Shown: piece by piece, positions 11,816 through 22,834 of the stretch
Layout: the number at the start of each line of letters is the position of its first letter
Position numbering within the stretch: the stretch's first letter is position 1
Assembly (NCBI GenBank): GCA_963920635.1
Contig: OY987298.1
Location: 143,132,257-143,196,256 of the forward strand
Length of the DNA: 64,000 nucleotides
Direction of reading: 5' to 3'
Source of the DNA: Pseudeuparius sepicola
Lineage: Eukaryota > Arthropoda > Insecta > Coleoptera > Anthribidae
Translations under genes and position numbers: made by a program
Notes under the pieces: generated by a model
Database searches by the model: none
Told to the model about the DNA's origin: nothing
The model's input: the letters and a program-made list of their open reading frames with translations, nothing else

Positions 11816-12480
11816 CAGTGTGTCCCAGGATAAGTGAAACGAGATGTGTAAAATACCAAAAATTTTCGAGTTCGAATTTGGCTATTTGGGTCCATATTTT
11901 TAATTTTGAAAAATAAAGTAGGCCCTGACAGCAACGATTTATTTATTTTCTGTGTAGGTTAAGTGCCCTTTCTCGACAAGATATCGAAAAATTTCATTAG
12001 AAAAAGTTGCTTGTAACTGAAAACTATGACCCTGTGTCAATTTTCAAAATAATTGGCCTACTTTGATTATTTGACATTATTTCAATGAGTCCAAATTTCG
12101 CATACTTTTTTTATTCTGGATAACTTTTTCTAATGACATTTTTCGATATTTTGAACGACAAGGATAGTTCACCTACTTATAGGAAATAAAGTGGACAAAA
12201 ATCAAAGTCGGCCAATTATTTTGAAAATTGACACAGGGTTATAGTTTTCAATTCTAAGCAACTTTTTGTAATGAAAATTTTCGATATCTTGTCGAGAAAG
12301 GGCACTTAACCTACGCAGAAAATAAATAAATCGTTCCTGTCAGGGCCTGCTTTATTTTTCAAAATTAAAAATATGGTGAAAATTATTTTCTAGGCCAGCA
12401 GGCCTGGACCCCAAATGGCCAGATTCGAACTCGAAAATTTTTGGTCTTTTACACCTCTCGTCAGTTATCCTGGGACACTG
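11816..12480. mobile_element. Mariner MITE related to the intact element at 51811
   Basis: Ends CAGTGTGTCCCAGGATAA and its inverse, flanked by TA. Subterminal sequence (ATTTATTTATTTTCTGTG, then TAAGTGCC..TTTCT, then AAGATATCGAAAAAT) matches the long terminal repeats of the autonomous-looking element at 51811-53930, so it is probably a deletion derivative of that family. Confidence 0.8.
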
Positions 12481-12743
12481 TAACTAGGTTATAACGTCAT
12501 CAAATATATTTTTCCCAGGACCATAATACCTGTTTCTCTTTATATTTGGAAAAAGCGCCTTTTATGATAAACTTTGGTAAATAAATTTTTTTGATATCTT
12601 GTTTCATTAAAAAATTATATGCGTATTTATTATTGGTAAAAATATGAAAAAGATGCCGTGGTATTTTTTTAATGAAAATCGAGTTAGCCATGACTTCTGA
12701 AGGTAAGTATATTTTTAAAAGTAATAAAATTTTATTATATATA

Positions 12744-13672
12744 CAGTGTGGCTAGAAATTGTGGAATATTGCTTGTATTTCTTAAAATATTCCTCATATG
12801 AAAAACTTGTTTTAATAAAAGTGTTAGGGGAAATTATTTCCCATTTCGTGGTATCAAGCAATCTTTGGTAGCACAAAAAATGTGGTTGCCATGGTAACCG
12901 ACTTGACTTTTTTTAAAGGGCACCATATACGTTTTTTGGTGAAATAGATACATTGAAACTTTCTGAATACGATACAATACAATTTTAATTTGATCGCATA
13001 AGAAAAAAATACAAAAAAAATAGTTTTCTATTATGCTATTGATAATGTTTATCAAAATAATTATTAACATCAAGTTAGCTATCTAAATCAGAACAATGGG
13101 AAACTGTCACTAGCTGTCAGTTGCTTGTAATTGTGTATATTGTTACAGTAAACGTAATTTTTTACTCAATTTTCTGTGTACTTAAGTACTTAGTAAGTTA
13201 TAATGGCGCTTGAATTAAGTGAAAAGGAAAGAATACAGGTTAACATACTAAGTACTTATAAGTACACAGAAAATTAAGTAAAAAAGTACGTTTAGTGTAA
13301 CAATGTACACAGTTACACAGCTAGTGACAGTTTCGCATTGTTCTGATTTTGGCATGGCTAACTTGATATTAATAATTATTTTAATAAACATTGTCAATGG
13401 CATAATAGAAAACTTAATTTTTTTGTATTTTTTTCTTATGCGACCCCATTAAAAAGATCCAATGTATCAATTTTCACCAAAAAAAGTATATGGTGCCATT
13501 TAAAAAAATTAAATCGGTTACCATGGCAACCACATTTTTTGTGCTACGAAAGATTGTTTGATATCACTAAACGGGAAATAATTTCCCCTAACACTTTTAC
13601 TAAAACATGTTTTTTGATATGAGGAATATTTTAAGAAATATAAGCAATATTCCACAATTTCTATCCACACTG
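12744..13672. mobile_element. Mariner MITE retaining a transposase start
   Basis: Ends CAGTGTGGCTAGAAATTGTG and CACAATTTCTATCCACACTG, flanked by TA. Arms of about 450 bp fold back on each other. The centre reads ATG GCG CTT GAA TTA AGT GAA AAG GAA AGA ATA CAG (13203), MALELSEKERIQ, a plausible transposase N-terminus. This suggests the element arose by internal deletion of a coding element. Confidence 0.75.
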
Positions 13673-14321
13673 TATATAAATATACCTTCATAAGTCATGG
13701 CTAACTCTATTTTCATTAAAAAAATACCATGGCATGTTTTTCATATTTTTACAAATAATACGTATTTAACTTTTTAATGAAAAAAGATATATAAAAAGAA
13801 TATTTACGAAAGTTTATCAGAAAAACGTGCTCTTTCCAAATATAAAGAGAAACAGGTATGGTCGTGGGAAAAATATATTTGATGACGTCATAACATAACC
13901 TATATTTCCCAAATTACTAAAAACTATCTTTTTGGCCCAAAAGCAAGCTTGAGTGGTCCTACAACAAACCCACAAGTCAAATTTTTACTGGCTGTTTTTG
14001 TTTGCCTTGGGGCGTCGAGTATGGGACACCCTGTACAGAGATTTGACACTTCGTATTAGCCATTAAATTTTTGACGCTCAAATTACCATTATTTAGTATC
14101 ATACACACCAGATTAGTTTCTGCACTAATAAATTTTACAGGATGGTTGACTTTTAAAGGGCCTTCACTTCACTTTCTCATGTAAACTGTATCTATATTTT
14201 TTTCTACTCCTATGCTAGTAACATACCTATTAAGTGACGGTTTAGGTTATAAGTAAGTTCATTGTTACGAACACTGACACGTAATGACTGACATGTAATG
14301 ACTGACACGTAATAATAGTAT

Positions 14322-14444
14322 ATTATACACTTAGGTTGAGAAGTGAGCCATTATATACCGAGCTTTTTTATATCCTGAGGCGCGTAGCGCCGAAGGGTAT
14401 AATATGTGAGGTAAATAATGGCCTTCTCAACCGAAGTGTATATA
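14322..14444. repeat. Foldback stem-loop with GC-rich tip
   Basis: Outer arms TATACACTTAGGTTGAGAAG and CTTCTCAACCGAAGTGTATA are near-inverse. The tip is the palindrome GGCGC-GTA-GCGCC (14379-14391). AT-rich stem and GC-rich apex, as in several other stem-loops here. Confidence 0.75.
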
Positions 14445-14893
14445 GAATTTTTTTACTACTAACATTGAAATATTGCCATATTTTAGTTTATTTTAGTCAT
14501 TTCTCACTTTTTTCAAATACTTCGAAATATCAAGTAGCTTGGGAGTTCAGTTGTCAAGCTGATAAAATGAAACTAATTTTTAAATGTCATATAGAAAATT
14601 TTTCATTATTTACCTATGTATTTTTTTATTGTCATTATTTACCTAGGGAGAGAAATATTACTTTTCATTAGAGGAATGAGCTAAATAATGGTGATTTCTC
14701 AGGTTAGTAGTAAAAAAAATTACGTATCTGCCCTTAATTAAAACAATTATCACGGGTGCCTTGTTAGCGCGGCATCCTCGTCACCATAGCAACTAACCAA
14801 GATACTAATTGTTGCCTGTCAGATAATCAGAAGTATAGTTTATCTATTATAATAGTTTTTCTTTCGTCGAAGAAAAATTATAATACAAAACTC
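14445..14893. other. Intron, no feature recognised
   Basis: No supported feature. Confidence 0.4.
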
Positions 14894-14998
14894 GAGTTGT
14901 AAGCTTATTACATAGGTACTCGTGGAATTACAGCACTCGCTGCTACGCGGCTCGTGCGCAACTTTTCCACTCATACGTAATAAGCTGTTTACAACTCT
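14894..14998. repeat. Foldback stem-loop with GC-rich tip
   Basis: GAGTTGTAAGCTTATTAC on the left pairs with GTAATAAGCTGTTTACAACTC on the right. The apex holds GCACTCGCTGC and GCGGCTCGTGC. A similar apex word pair occurs near 37407-37435. Confidence 0.75.
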
Positions 14999-16014
14999 CG
15001 CTATGTAATATACTATTAATGCCTTATAAAAACGTTAGAGGGTGTTAAAGTTTTAAAAAATATGTGGATTTCATTGAATATTTACATTTACCATACCAGT
15101 TGAAATAATATTTAAGTCATATTTGGTTCAGACTATAATTGAATGGGTTAGCATAAAACATGTTAATATCAAAAACCTTGAACAACCAATGTCGGAGAAG
15201 TGGGTAAAAATGTATTGTAATTGAAATTTGCATGTAGATTTTAATTGTAAACAAAAATGTCCTCTTTCTGAAAAATTAACTGAAAAACTGGTTTCATAAG
15301 ACTCAAAGTAGAAAAAAATGTGTTTCCATCTTTAAATAAAGTTACTTCCAATAAACATGCAAACAATTCAAGACAACAGTCAGAAATTTATTACTATACT
15401 GTCATTTTAGGCGTACCTATTACAAAACGTCATGCACATTTTAGTAGGTAGTAGTTGTAAAATCGATATCTCGTTAACTCTAGGTATCTAAAATCTAAAT
15501 TATATATAAAATCCCGGACTAGTCCACAAGTCCACAGTCGAGTTAAGTTTAAAGTGCTGGCCCAACTCCAAAATCGTTAATTATACACTCAGAATTTAAA
15601 TGCTGCCGGATAGTTAATCTCCAACTTTTTTTGCCATTTGGGAACTGCACACAGTTCATAGCGGTTTTATCTTTTGACCTTATATTTTATGTATGCCATA
15701 AAAACGTAAACAACTTGTTTGTTTCGTAACGCTCGTCAAATAAATGTAACCATTCAAGCATTCAACACTTATTATGCTTGATTCATTACATTTTTATTTT
15801 AAATCAAGTATGCTGCCCTGAAATATTCAGATGTATCAATTAGGCATATCCCATTGTTAGAAATTGAGTAGGTACTTAAGATTTTTTGGCTCAAAAACTG
15901 CGGATGATACTTCAAATGATGCCTTGACGACGTTACTAATCATTCTGTTTTCTGTCTTGCTAATAAGAAACGTTAAGGGCATATTAAACTTAACTATTTT
16001 TTTCTCATTTCTAG
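14999..16014. other. 3' end of the large intron
   Basis: No element ends recognised. The last 30 bases (TTTTTTTCTCATTTCTAG) form a strong acceptor. Confidence 0.5.
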
Positions 16015-16149
16015 ATTTGCTCGTACTTCAAGGACCCCCTGGTCTGCATAGGCCCCGTCGCATCCGACCAAGTCAAGAACAACATTCAGCACACCGCGGG
16101 CGAGAAGCGCCTCACCGCCATGTCGTCATTCAAGAGGCCCATGCACTAA
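16015..16149 (+). CDS. ITG-like: ITG-like / prohormone-3 precursor, last coding exon
   Basis: Encodes 44 residues and a TAA stop. It opens in phase 0 with ATT TGC TCG TAC TTC AAG, continuing the frame left by the exon ending at 518. The product begins ICSYFKDPLVCIGPV, contains QHTAGEKR and ends SSFKRPMH. CSYFKDPLVCIGPVA..DQ and the HTAGEKR word are the most diagnostic parts of the prohormone-3 C-terminus. Two further cysteines complete the set from the previous exon. The KR in GEKR and the KR in FKRPMH are possible dibasic processing sites, though whether they are cleaved is unknown. The final residues after GEKR do not match any sequence I remember and may be lineage-specific. Confidence 0.85.
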   Translation: MCSYFKDPLVCIGPVASDQVKNNIQHTAGEKRLTAMSSFKRPMH

Positions 16150-17105
16150 ATCCATGATTCCTGTACATTCAACTCAAATCGGTGTACATTCAATGCTAGA
16201 ACTTACTTCCAGCCGTAGGTCCACGCCTTTGGGTACACTCTACGACTACCTACAATAATGATCTGTCAATGTACATGAATAGTTAGTTGGTTAGAACCGT
16301 TTATGTACATTGAAGCTGGGTGGTCAGTCTTTGTGTTTCTTTCTCATGTCAAATGGAATAGGAGTATAAGATAGATAATCATTCTAGGTAGTGGTGAATT
16401 CTGCCTTGTCTGTTCCATTTGTTGACCGAGTGGAAACTTTCTCGATAAGAACTCAACTGACAGTACCCTAAGGTGTCGACTTACGTTACCCAATGTCTGT
16501 GGTGCGAAGCACCTCAAGTTAGATATTATTATTTTAGTGGCTCTGCTCGAGTTCGATATCACCTTCGCTCTTCCTATAAGTTGTAGAGGTGCTTCGCGTA
16601 CAGACAAACCCACCCCTCCCCCCACTAAATCATGTACTTATTTAGGAACATTGGCTGAGGTATTTATGATTAGACTAAGGTAGTTTTAATCAAAAAGATG
16701 AACCTACTTGGGCCTAGAGCTAGACGAGACATATCGTAGTTTGTAGATGGCGGCGTCCCTACACTGTGTGGCGGTCAGTAGATAGAGCGACCAGCCGTTT
16801 AGGAAAACACTCACGTAGAATATTTCTAACTTTTCGACCGTCTAACTGTGATGCAAGGATGCGCTGGGAAGCAGGTCCAGGGGCGTTTTTGGAAATTCCG
16901 GAGAGAGATTGGCGAGTGTGTTTTTCGTTTTCCGAAAATAAATGTCGAGGAACGAGCGCAGCAGCCGCTCTTCGTAGTTTCGAGATTGAATACATATCAT
17001 AAGATACATATCATATTTAAAGAAACTATATCGATGTTATACTGTATTATTGTAAAGCATTATTTAATAAATGTCTACCGCAAATAAAACTTCTCTAAAC
17101 CGCAA
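16150..17105 (+). other. ITG-like: Probable 3' UTR, possibly interrupted by an LTR-like insert
   Basis: Follows the ITG-like stop codon. Candidate poly(A) signals AATAAA occur near 16937, 17065 and 17084. A small inverted repeat (GCGAAGCACCTC / GAGGTGCTTCGC) spans 16504-16597. From 16742 (TGTAGATGGCGGCG) to 17105 the sequence becomes GC-richer and ends with the AATAAA signals, so this part may be a solo LTR rather than host UTR. Only transcript data would decide. Confidence 0.4.
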
Positions 17106-17286
17106 CTTGGTTTCAATTAATTCCTTCTTGTCTCTTCGATGAGGCAGCTAGAAAGTAGATAGTGTTATAGTGTTCTTTTGCTAAATTCTAGAGTGATTTA
17201 AAGATATAATAGTAGTGCCCGCCGTCTAACCCACAGTAAAATATTCTAAATAGCTGAAAACTCCAAAACATTAAGTGTTTTCAAAT

Positions 17287-17650
17287 TTAACTTGCCACTT
17301 CATCAAAGTTTTCATCAGACAGATTGTCCGAATCCGGGTCTAGATGATACCTAATCAATAGAAAAATTAGCAAGACAATTTCCATCTCTATGTTTAAGCT
17401 GGTAACCTAATAGTGACCTAATAGCAATAATACAAGGAAGGTATTTAGGAGCTAATTTAGCTAAATTATCATTTAGTGGGCTAGACAGCGTAAAACGTTT
17501 CTTCCACACCCAATCACCAACATGAAGTTGTAACGGACGCTTCCTTAAATTATAATATTTAGCATTTCGATCGTAAGCTTGTATAAGTTTGTTTCTAATA
17601 TCATATATTTTTGGTAGTTGCTATAGATAATTTAATAACTGGTTCTTATC
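17287..17650 (-). pseudogene. Gypsy-type retrotransposon integrase C-terminus, decayed
   Basis: On the - strand the reading frame gives YDIRNKLIQAYDRNAKYYN, LRKRPLQLHVGDWVWKKRF and then TLSSPLNDNLAKLAPKYL, followed after frame changes by GYQLKHRDGN and an acidic end DSDNLSDENFDEVAS with a stop at 17287. The order (AY-x-Y-N-LR-R, VGD-VW, LSS..LAKLAPKYLPC) is the usual C-terminal part of insect gypsy integrases. At least one in-frame stop and a frameshift make it non-functional. No protease, reverse transcriptase or paired LTRs are visible nearby. Confidence 0.7.
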
Positions 17651-17855
17651 ACCAATACTTTGAGTGATCCTGTTGACCATTCAACTGTTTTGAGGGGATT
17701 CCATGGCACACTTGAAATGCCTTTAAAATTCCTATTTTGCTCAAGTTTTACACAGCATTCAGAATGGAACTATCTGTATATTTTTGGTTCAAATTTGCTA
17801 TATGAGATATTTACCTGTCACAATCTAGTGTACAATGAAAGAGCGTTTTTAGATT

Positions 17856-18530
17856 ACCAGCGTTTTGTTGTCATAACCAGTGGCGTACGGGAAGGTAGGA
17901 TACGCCCCCTTTATAAAAATAAGTTCTACGCCCATGGCTTTTTGGTTAATATCACAGCATTTTTTAATTGCCCACAGTTATTTTTACATAAAAATTGTCT
18001 TTTGTCAATTCTCACTAAAACTCGTGGATTTTGAGCGAACAAAGCAAGTCCAAGAAAGCGACACATTTTGGGGCCTATGTGTATAAGCACTTTATTGTTA
18101 CTTAGGTGCGAAAAATCCAATGCCAAAGTCTGAAAGAATAGGTTTAAAAAATGGAATTTCGTAAAGTCATTTTTTTATTAATTTATTAATTTGTCTATGC
18201 CCTTCAAACCTCGGTAATGGTAATACATTGTTTGCACCAAAAGAGTGTAAAAAAGTGCTTATATACATAGGCCCAAAAATGTATCGCTTTCTAAGTAGAT
18301 TTGAAAACATCCCCGAAGTCATCACTTTCTCTGTGCAGCAATTTGTTTGCTCAAGATCCAGTAGTTTTAGGGAAAATTGAAAAGAGACATTTTTCATGTA
18401 AAAATAATTACTAGGCAATTAAAAAATGCTGTCGGATTTACAAAAGAACCATTAGATTAGAAATAATTTTTGAGAAGGGGGCGTCTCCTGCCTTCCCGTA
18501 CGTCACTGGTTATGACAACAAAACGTTGGT
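17856..18530. mobile_element. Foldback element whose arms contain a hAT-like terminus
   Basis: ACCAGCGTTTTGTTGTCATA (17856) and its near-inverse (ending 18530) are outer arms. Immediately inside both is CAGTGGCGTACGGGAAGG / CCTTCCCGTACGTCACTG. The sequences flanking the hAT-like word are inverted, not direct, so they are arm sequence and not a target duplication. No coding sequence. Confidence 0.7.
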
Positions 18531-18605
18531 AGCTTCAGTTTATTGCCATTTTATACCAGAATACGGTGTATCATTTTTAAAGTTAATTAAAAAATAATAA
18601 TTTTA

Positions 18606-18712
18606 ACACCCTGTATCTTTTTTATAAAGCATCTCCGGACCAATGTTCACATGAACTTTTTTGTTCCAAATAAAATTTTCTATTGTGGTTTACAACTGGG
18701 ACACCCTGTATA
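18606..18712. mobile_element. Unpaired mariner MITE ends
   Basis: Two terminal words ACACCCTGTAT lie in the same orientation (about 18606 and 18701), the second as TGGGACACCCTGTATA. No left end was found. Probably truncated MITE copies. Confidence 0.45.
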
Positions 18713-19649
18713 TTATGCATATGGCGGGAAATGAAATGCGCCAGAATTTGCGTGGTTACCATGGCAATTGTCGCATAATATGTAAATGCAAATGGTCGCG
18801 TTTTTCATATCCTGTTACTCCGCAGCGCAAGTCCGTGCTTAGTGAGGCCATCGGTAGTATACAGAGTCTCCCATATTGTTTTGGGGTTACTGTAAAAAAA
18901 TATTAATTGTGCGATTTGAACCGTTTTTTTTTTAATTGTAGAGCTTGATATACCTCATTTTTTGAACAAAAATGACCTCTACAAAATCCAAGTCTCAATA
19001 TGCTACTTTCTGGAAGCAAAATATTAATAAATCACATTGGCGATTTTTTAAAGAAAAATCTGTTTACGCTACTGGATTCAGTGTTTACCCCTCAAAACGC
19101 CCTGTATTCTGTATTTACCAAAAAAATTACCCTTCTTTTTAGTTTCTCAATTTTATTTAAAATATGTCAACCATGAAAAAACAATTGCAATATTTAATTG
19201 TAAAATCTGACCAAAATCTATAACAATGTTATAGTTTCATTTAATTTTTAATTTGGTTTTTCGCAAGAGATTATGACACCTTTTTTCAAGTTCCCAGGAA
19301 AATTCATAAGTGCCTAACAGTAAAAGAACGAAATTTTGAACGTTAACTCAAAAAAAATTTTCCGAGCTTTCGGAGAATAAATCTTCCCCCTTTCTCAAAA
19401 TATTGTCCGAAAGCTCAGAAAACAAATTTGTTGAAGTTTTAGACTATAATTATACTTTAATTTTCGAACTAAAACAAATTAAAACATACATTATGTAATG
19501 TTTTGCAATTCAAGGTATTTGGTGTTCCTCACGGAAATTTCATCTCTGGTTCCGACGATGTAGCTTTTCCTATGATGAAAATAAGCATAGTATATGATAT
19601 GTAGAATAGCATTCACTAACAAAATCAATTGTTACTGTTATAAATGCAT
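18713..19649. other. Intergenic, no gene recognised
   Basis: AT-rich. One isolated CGCCCTGTAT word near 19100 may be another MITE end. Confidence 0.35.
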
Positions 19650-19823
19650 ACCTACCCAGTTAACACAATGGCACCTAGCACATGCCAAAAATGTACCGTC
19701 AATATGCCGTTAGGGAATATTATTTTATCATATGGATGGTACATACTTATCATATTCCTTCAATATTCCCTATAACACATATTTCTGGTTTGTCTATGGC
19801 ACATGCTAAGCATCTTCCTCACC

Positions 19824-20085
19824 AGTATATTCCTCCAAAGTATGTGACAAATACATACCAAAAAACATATTTTTTACAGGTACCTTTGTCACCTGCCAAG
19901 TATGTGCCATAAAAGTGCATATAAAGTATATTCCTCCAAAGTATGTGACAAATACATACCACAAAACATATTTTTTACAGGTACCTTTGTCACCTGCCAA
20001 GTATGTGCCACAAAAGCGCATATAAAGTATATTCCTCCAAAGTATGTGACAAATACATACCAAAAAACATATTTTTTACCGGTAC
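19824..20085. repeat. 101-bp tandem repeat, 2.6 copies
   Basis: Units start AGTATATTCCTCCAAAGTAT at 19824, 19925 and 20026. The third is cut off after TTTTTTACCGGTACC. Copies differ at only a few bases. Confidence 0.9.
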
Positions 20086-20599
20086 CTTTTGTAATTTTAA
20101 TGTTTTTAAGGAGAATATGCCATGGAAACAAAAATAAAAGTTATCCGTCTTTGTGTCAGAATAACTTATTGTTGGAGGAACATGGATAGAATAGATAAAT
20201 TTAAATTATGATTGCATTTATAATATTTAAAAATTTATAAATAAAAAAATATTTATTTCTGTAATTTGATACGTCATTTTTTTTAATTCTGAACAAGTTT
20301 TTCTAACAAAATTTTTCAATATTTCGCACAGAAAATTAAGGCACTTAACCTGATGCGATTTTTATTTTTAAGCTGCTACCAGCGCCCTCTATAATTTTTT
20401 AAAGTCCAAGATACTAAAAATAGTTTTTGGGTGAAGCTAGAGCAAAATACAAAAAAATGTGTTTGCACTGTAAAAAAATGTCATATACACCTATAATACC
20501 GCTTTGCGTGGACACATTTAATGTATGCAGTACCTAAGCATAAGCATGTATGCACTGATTGAAGGTTTAAATTGATATTTCCATTGGACGACTTCCCGA

Positions 20600-21240
20600 T
20601 ATATGTGTATAAATAAACGCGAGGTCGTGCGAAGAGCAGAGATCGCCCTGTATTCACAGGAAGTCGGTGGCGACGGTGGCCGAGGAGCGACCGAGGAGAC
20701 CCGAACAACGAGATACGAGCGGGATCTGGAATTGGGCAGCGCTGCCAGATCTATCGAAGAAACGGCTGAATGGGACACAGATAAAGTTTATGGCTTTAGA
20801 GACGAAATCGTGCGCGAGCCTCAGCGGCGGCGGACCCCCAGAAAAGAAGGTTGCGGCGGCAAAGTCGCAGGCCTAACTTTCAAACCCCGCCGAAGGCGGG
20901 GGTGAAAAGCTAGTAAATATCTATATTCTATATTGTTCCCCAAAATATTTAATATATTTTTAAAACATTAGTATAAATTTGTTACTTTACTGTTTTACAA
21001 TGAATTTTATTCTATAACTTGTAACAAAATAATAAAATATAATAACCAGCAGTTCCGTAGGACTTGTAACTACCGTAGAATCGAAAGTCTGGCAACTCTG
21101 TGAACTTAATCCGTGGGGGGGAGCGCTGGTGATCGCGAACGACGCGAAGCACTTTTTCGTTTCCGTACGTGTGGAACAAGGCTTTGACGAAGGCTTTGAG
21201 GATTGCATTTGCCTTTTTCTCAAAATAGTATCAAGGTAAG
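20600..21240 (+). other. GC-rich putative 5' region and exon of the 19650 element
   Basis: TGTATAAATAAACG near 20600 is TATA-like and is followed by a GC-rich open stretch (MCINKREVVRRAEIALYSQE, then about 80 residues more rich in R, E and G). Farther on, a GC-rich segment ends at CAAG|GTAAGT (about 21236), and an acceptor TTCTTTTGCAG lies near 21690, giving a possible small spliced transcript. No family recognised. Confidence 0.3.
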
Positions 21241-22217
21241 TTTACTTATTATTTATATAGTGGCACCATGAGCGTGAGTTCTGTTTTCTAATCGAAGTGA
21301 TAAAAGTCGTTCCGTAATTGATTTCGGTTAGATTACGGAACGATACAGAAAGTTACCGGAGATTATTGAAGTAATCGTGCTCTCGACCAGAATAAAGGTG
21401 GGTTGATAAACTATTCCATTGCCATTCATTGTTTAATGTCATTATGGATACAACCAAATTCTTTGTTAATGGTAACTTTAGTAAGTAAACAAAACACGTG
21501 TTAAGTTACAGAGCTACGCACCTATTGTTGACAATCCAATTTCCATTTTTCATTGTTGTGTAACCATCTCACTTCATGGTATCTATATTAAAAATTAAAA
21601 AATTGCATTGCCGACCATTTCTGTTATGTAGCAATCTCCTACAAAAGCTGGTTTTTAATCATATGTTAACTTTTCTTATTTCTTTTGCAGAATGTTATGG
21701 TTATTGATGGTGTATAGTAATTAGGGACACATATTATACCTAGATATACATATATAACATAACTTTTTATATTATGTCGGTGTATATTTTTTTGCCATAC
21801 CCCAAAACCAAATGTTGATTTTAGTCATATAACAAGTATGTACCAATTACATACCATGATGTTAATGTGGGAAGGTGAAAAGCATATGCTTTGATTCAAG
21901 ATTCAAATGCAATGTTCATTTTAGTCACGTTCTAAGTATATATACGAAAGTGAAAATTAAAATAAATGAAATATGAAAATCACATACTTATCATGTACTT
22001 TCATTTACGTGTAATGTTGGTTTTAGTCATATGACAAGTACATGACGTGGCACATTCCTGTCACTTAGTTGTCACCTGAATGGGGTGCCCTGTAACATGT
22101 GCCAAGCATATGCCTCAAATATGCTGTATGTTAAAAAAGAATATACTTGGAATGTGAACATTCTAAAATAGAATGTGATTAGTATGTGCAAGTCATGAGA
22201 TTGTGCTATCTGGGTAC

Positions 22218-22834
22218 CTGGTTATAACATCGCGAATAGAAATCTAAGATTTTATAGGTATTTGACTGAAAAACATTTCCTAAATCTATAAAAAAAAATA
22301 ACATCATTTTATCTTCTGGGAATGAATACAGATACAGGACAGGCACACCTGAATATAATAAATATACTATGCTCTGTATCTTTGTATCTAAATATTATGT
22401 ACCTAAACAAAGACGAATTGTACAATAAACTTCACCATTAAATTCTCTAAGCACAATTTACGATCTACTAAACATGTCCCACGCGAACTTGTTGGTTGCG
22501 TCAGCTTCAAAGGCTGTTTTCCTCCATATTTCTCCTACGCCACTGCCGCTGATTTGCTTGGGCAAACCAAGCGAGACCTCCAGTTATTGCAAGTCAACGA
22601 TCAGACAATAACAATATGGACACGCCCGACAGTGCAAGGTAAAGGTTAAGGGTAAAAGTAAAAGTACGCGCGGTGCTACCTGCTACTAAATCACTTTGCG
22701 CGAGCATTAAGAGGCCTCACAACTTGGTGCGGGATCACTTCCTTGTATGAGAAAAAAGACTCCATCAATATATCAAGTATTGACCCCTGTATGACAAAAT
22801 TATAGAGTTTGTCTCTTCGTTGTTTTAAGATATA
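22218..22834. other. Intergenic, no feature recognised
   Basis: A word CTACGCCACTGC near 22539 resembles a hAT right end without a partner. Confidence 0.35.

Larger units (their letters stand above)
11713..14033. mobile_element. Mariner foldback MITE interrupted by two other MITEs
   Basis: The left part (about 11713-11815, 12481-12743) and right part (13673-14033) are inverse complements, sharing for example AAACAAAAACAGCCAGTAA and CTGTTTCTCTTTATATTTGG. The right end is ACACCCTG + TA. Two complete MITEs (11816-12480 and 12744-13672) are inserted in it, each at a TA. Confidence 0.7.
19650..22217. mobile_element. 2.6-kb TIR element of unknown superfamily
   Basis: Left terminus ACCCAGTTAACACAAT and right terminus ATTGTGCTATCTGGGT are inverse with two mismatches, flanked directly by ACCT on both sides (a likely 4-bp target duplication). 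Both subterminal zones carry many degenerate copies of AAGTATGTGNCA. Inside lie a tandem array (19824-20085) and a GC-rich stretch with a TATA-like start and plausible splice sites (20600-21700). No transposase motif was recognised, so the superfamily is open. Confidence 0.6.

Noticed and set aside
11383..11934. 183-residue open frame on the - strand
   Set aside because: It runs across the junction of two MITEs and part of it recurs at 37968-38153. Composition and position fit MITE sequence.
16742..17105. Confirmed solo LTR
   Set aside because: Begins TG and ends near poly(A) signals, but no target duplication or second copy was found and its direction disagrees with the nearby integrase piece. 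Left as a possibility within the 3' UTR entry.
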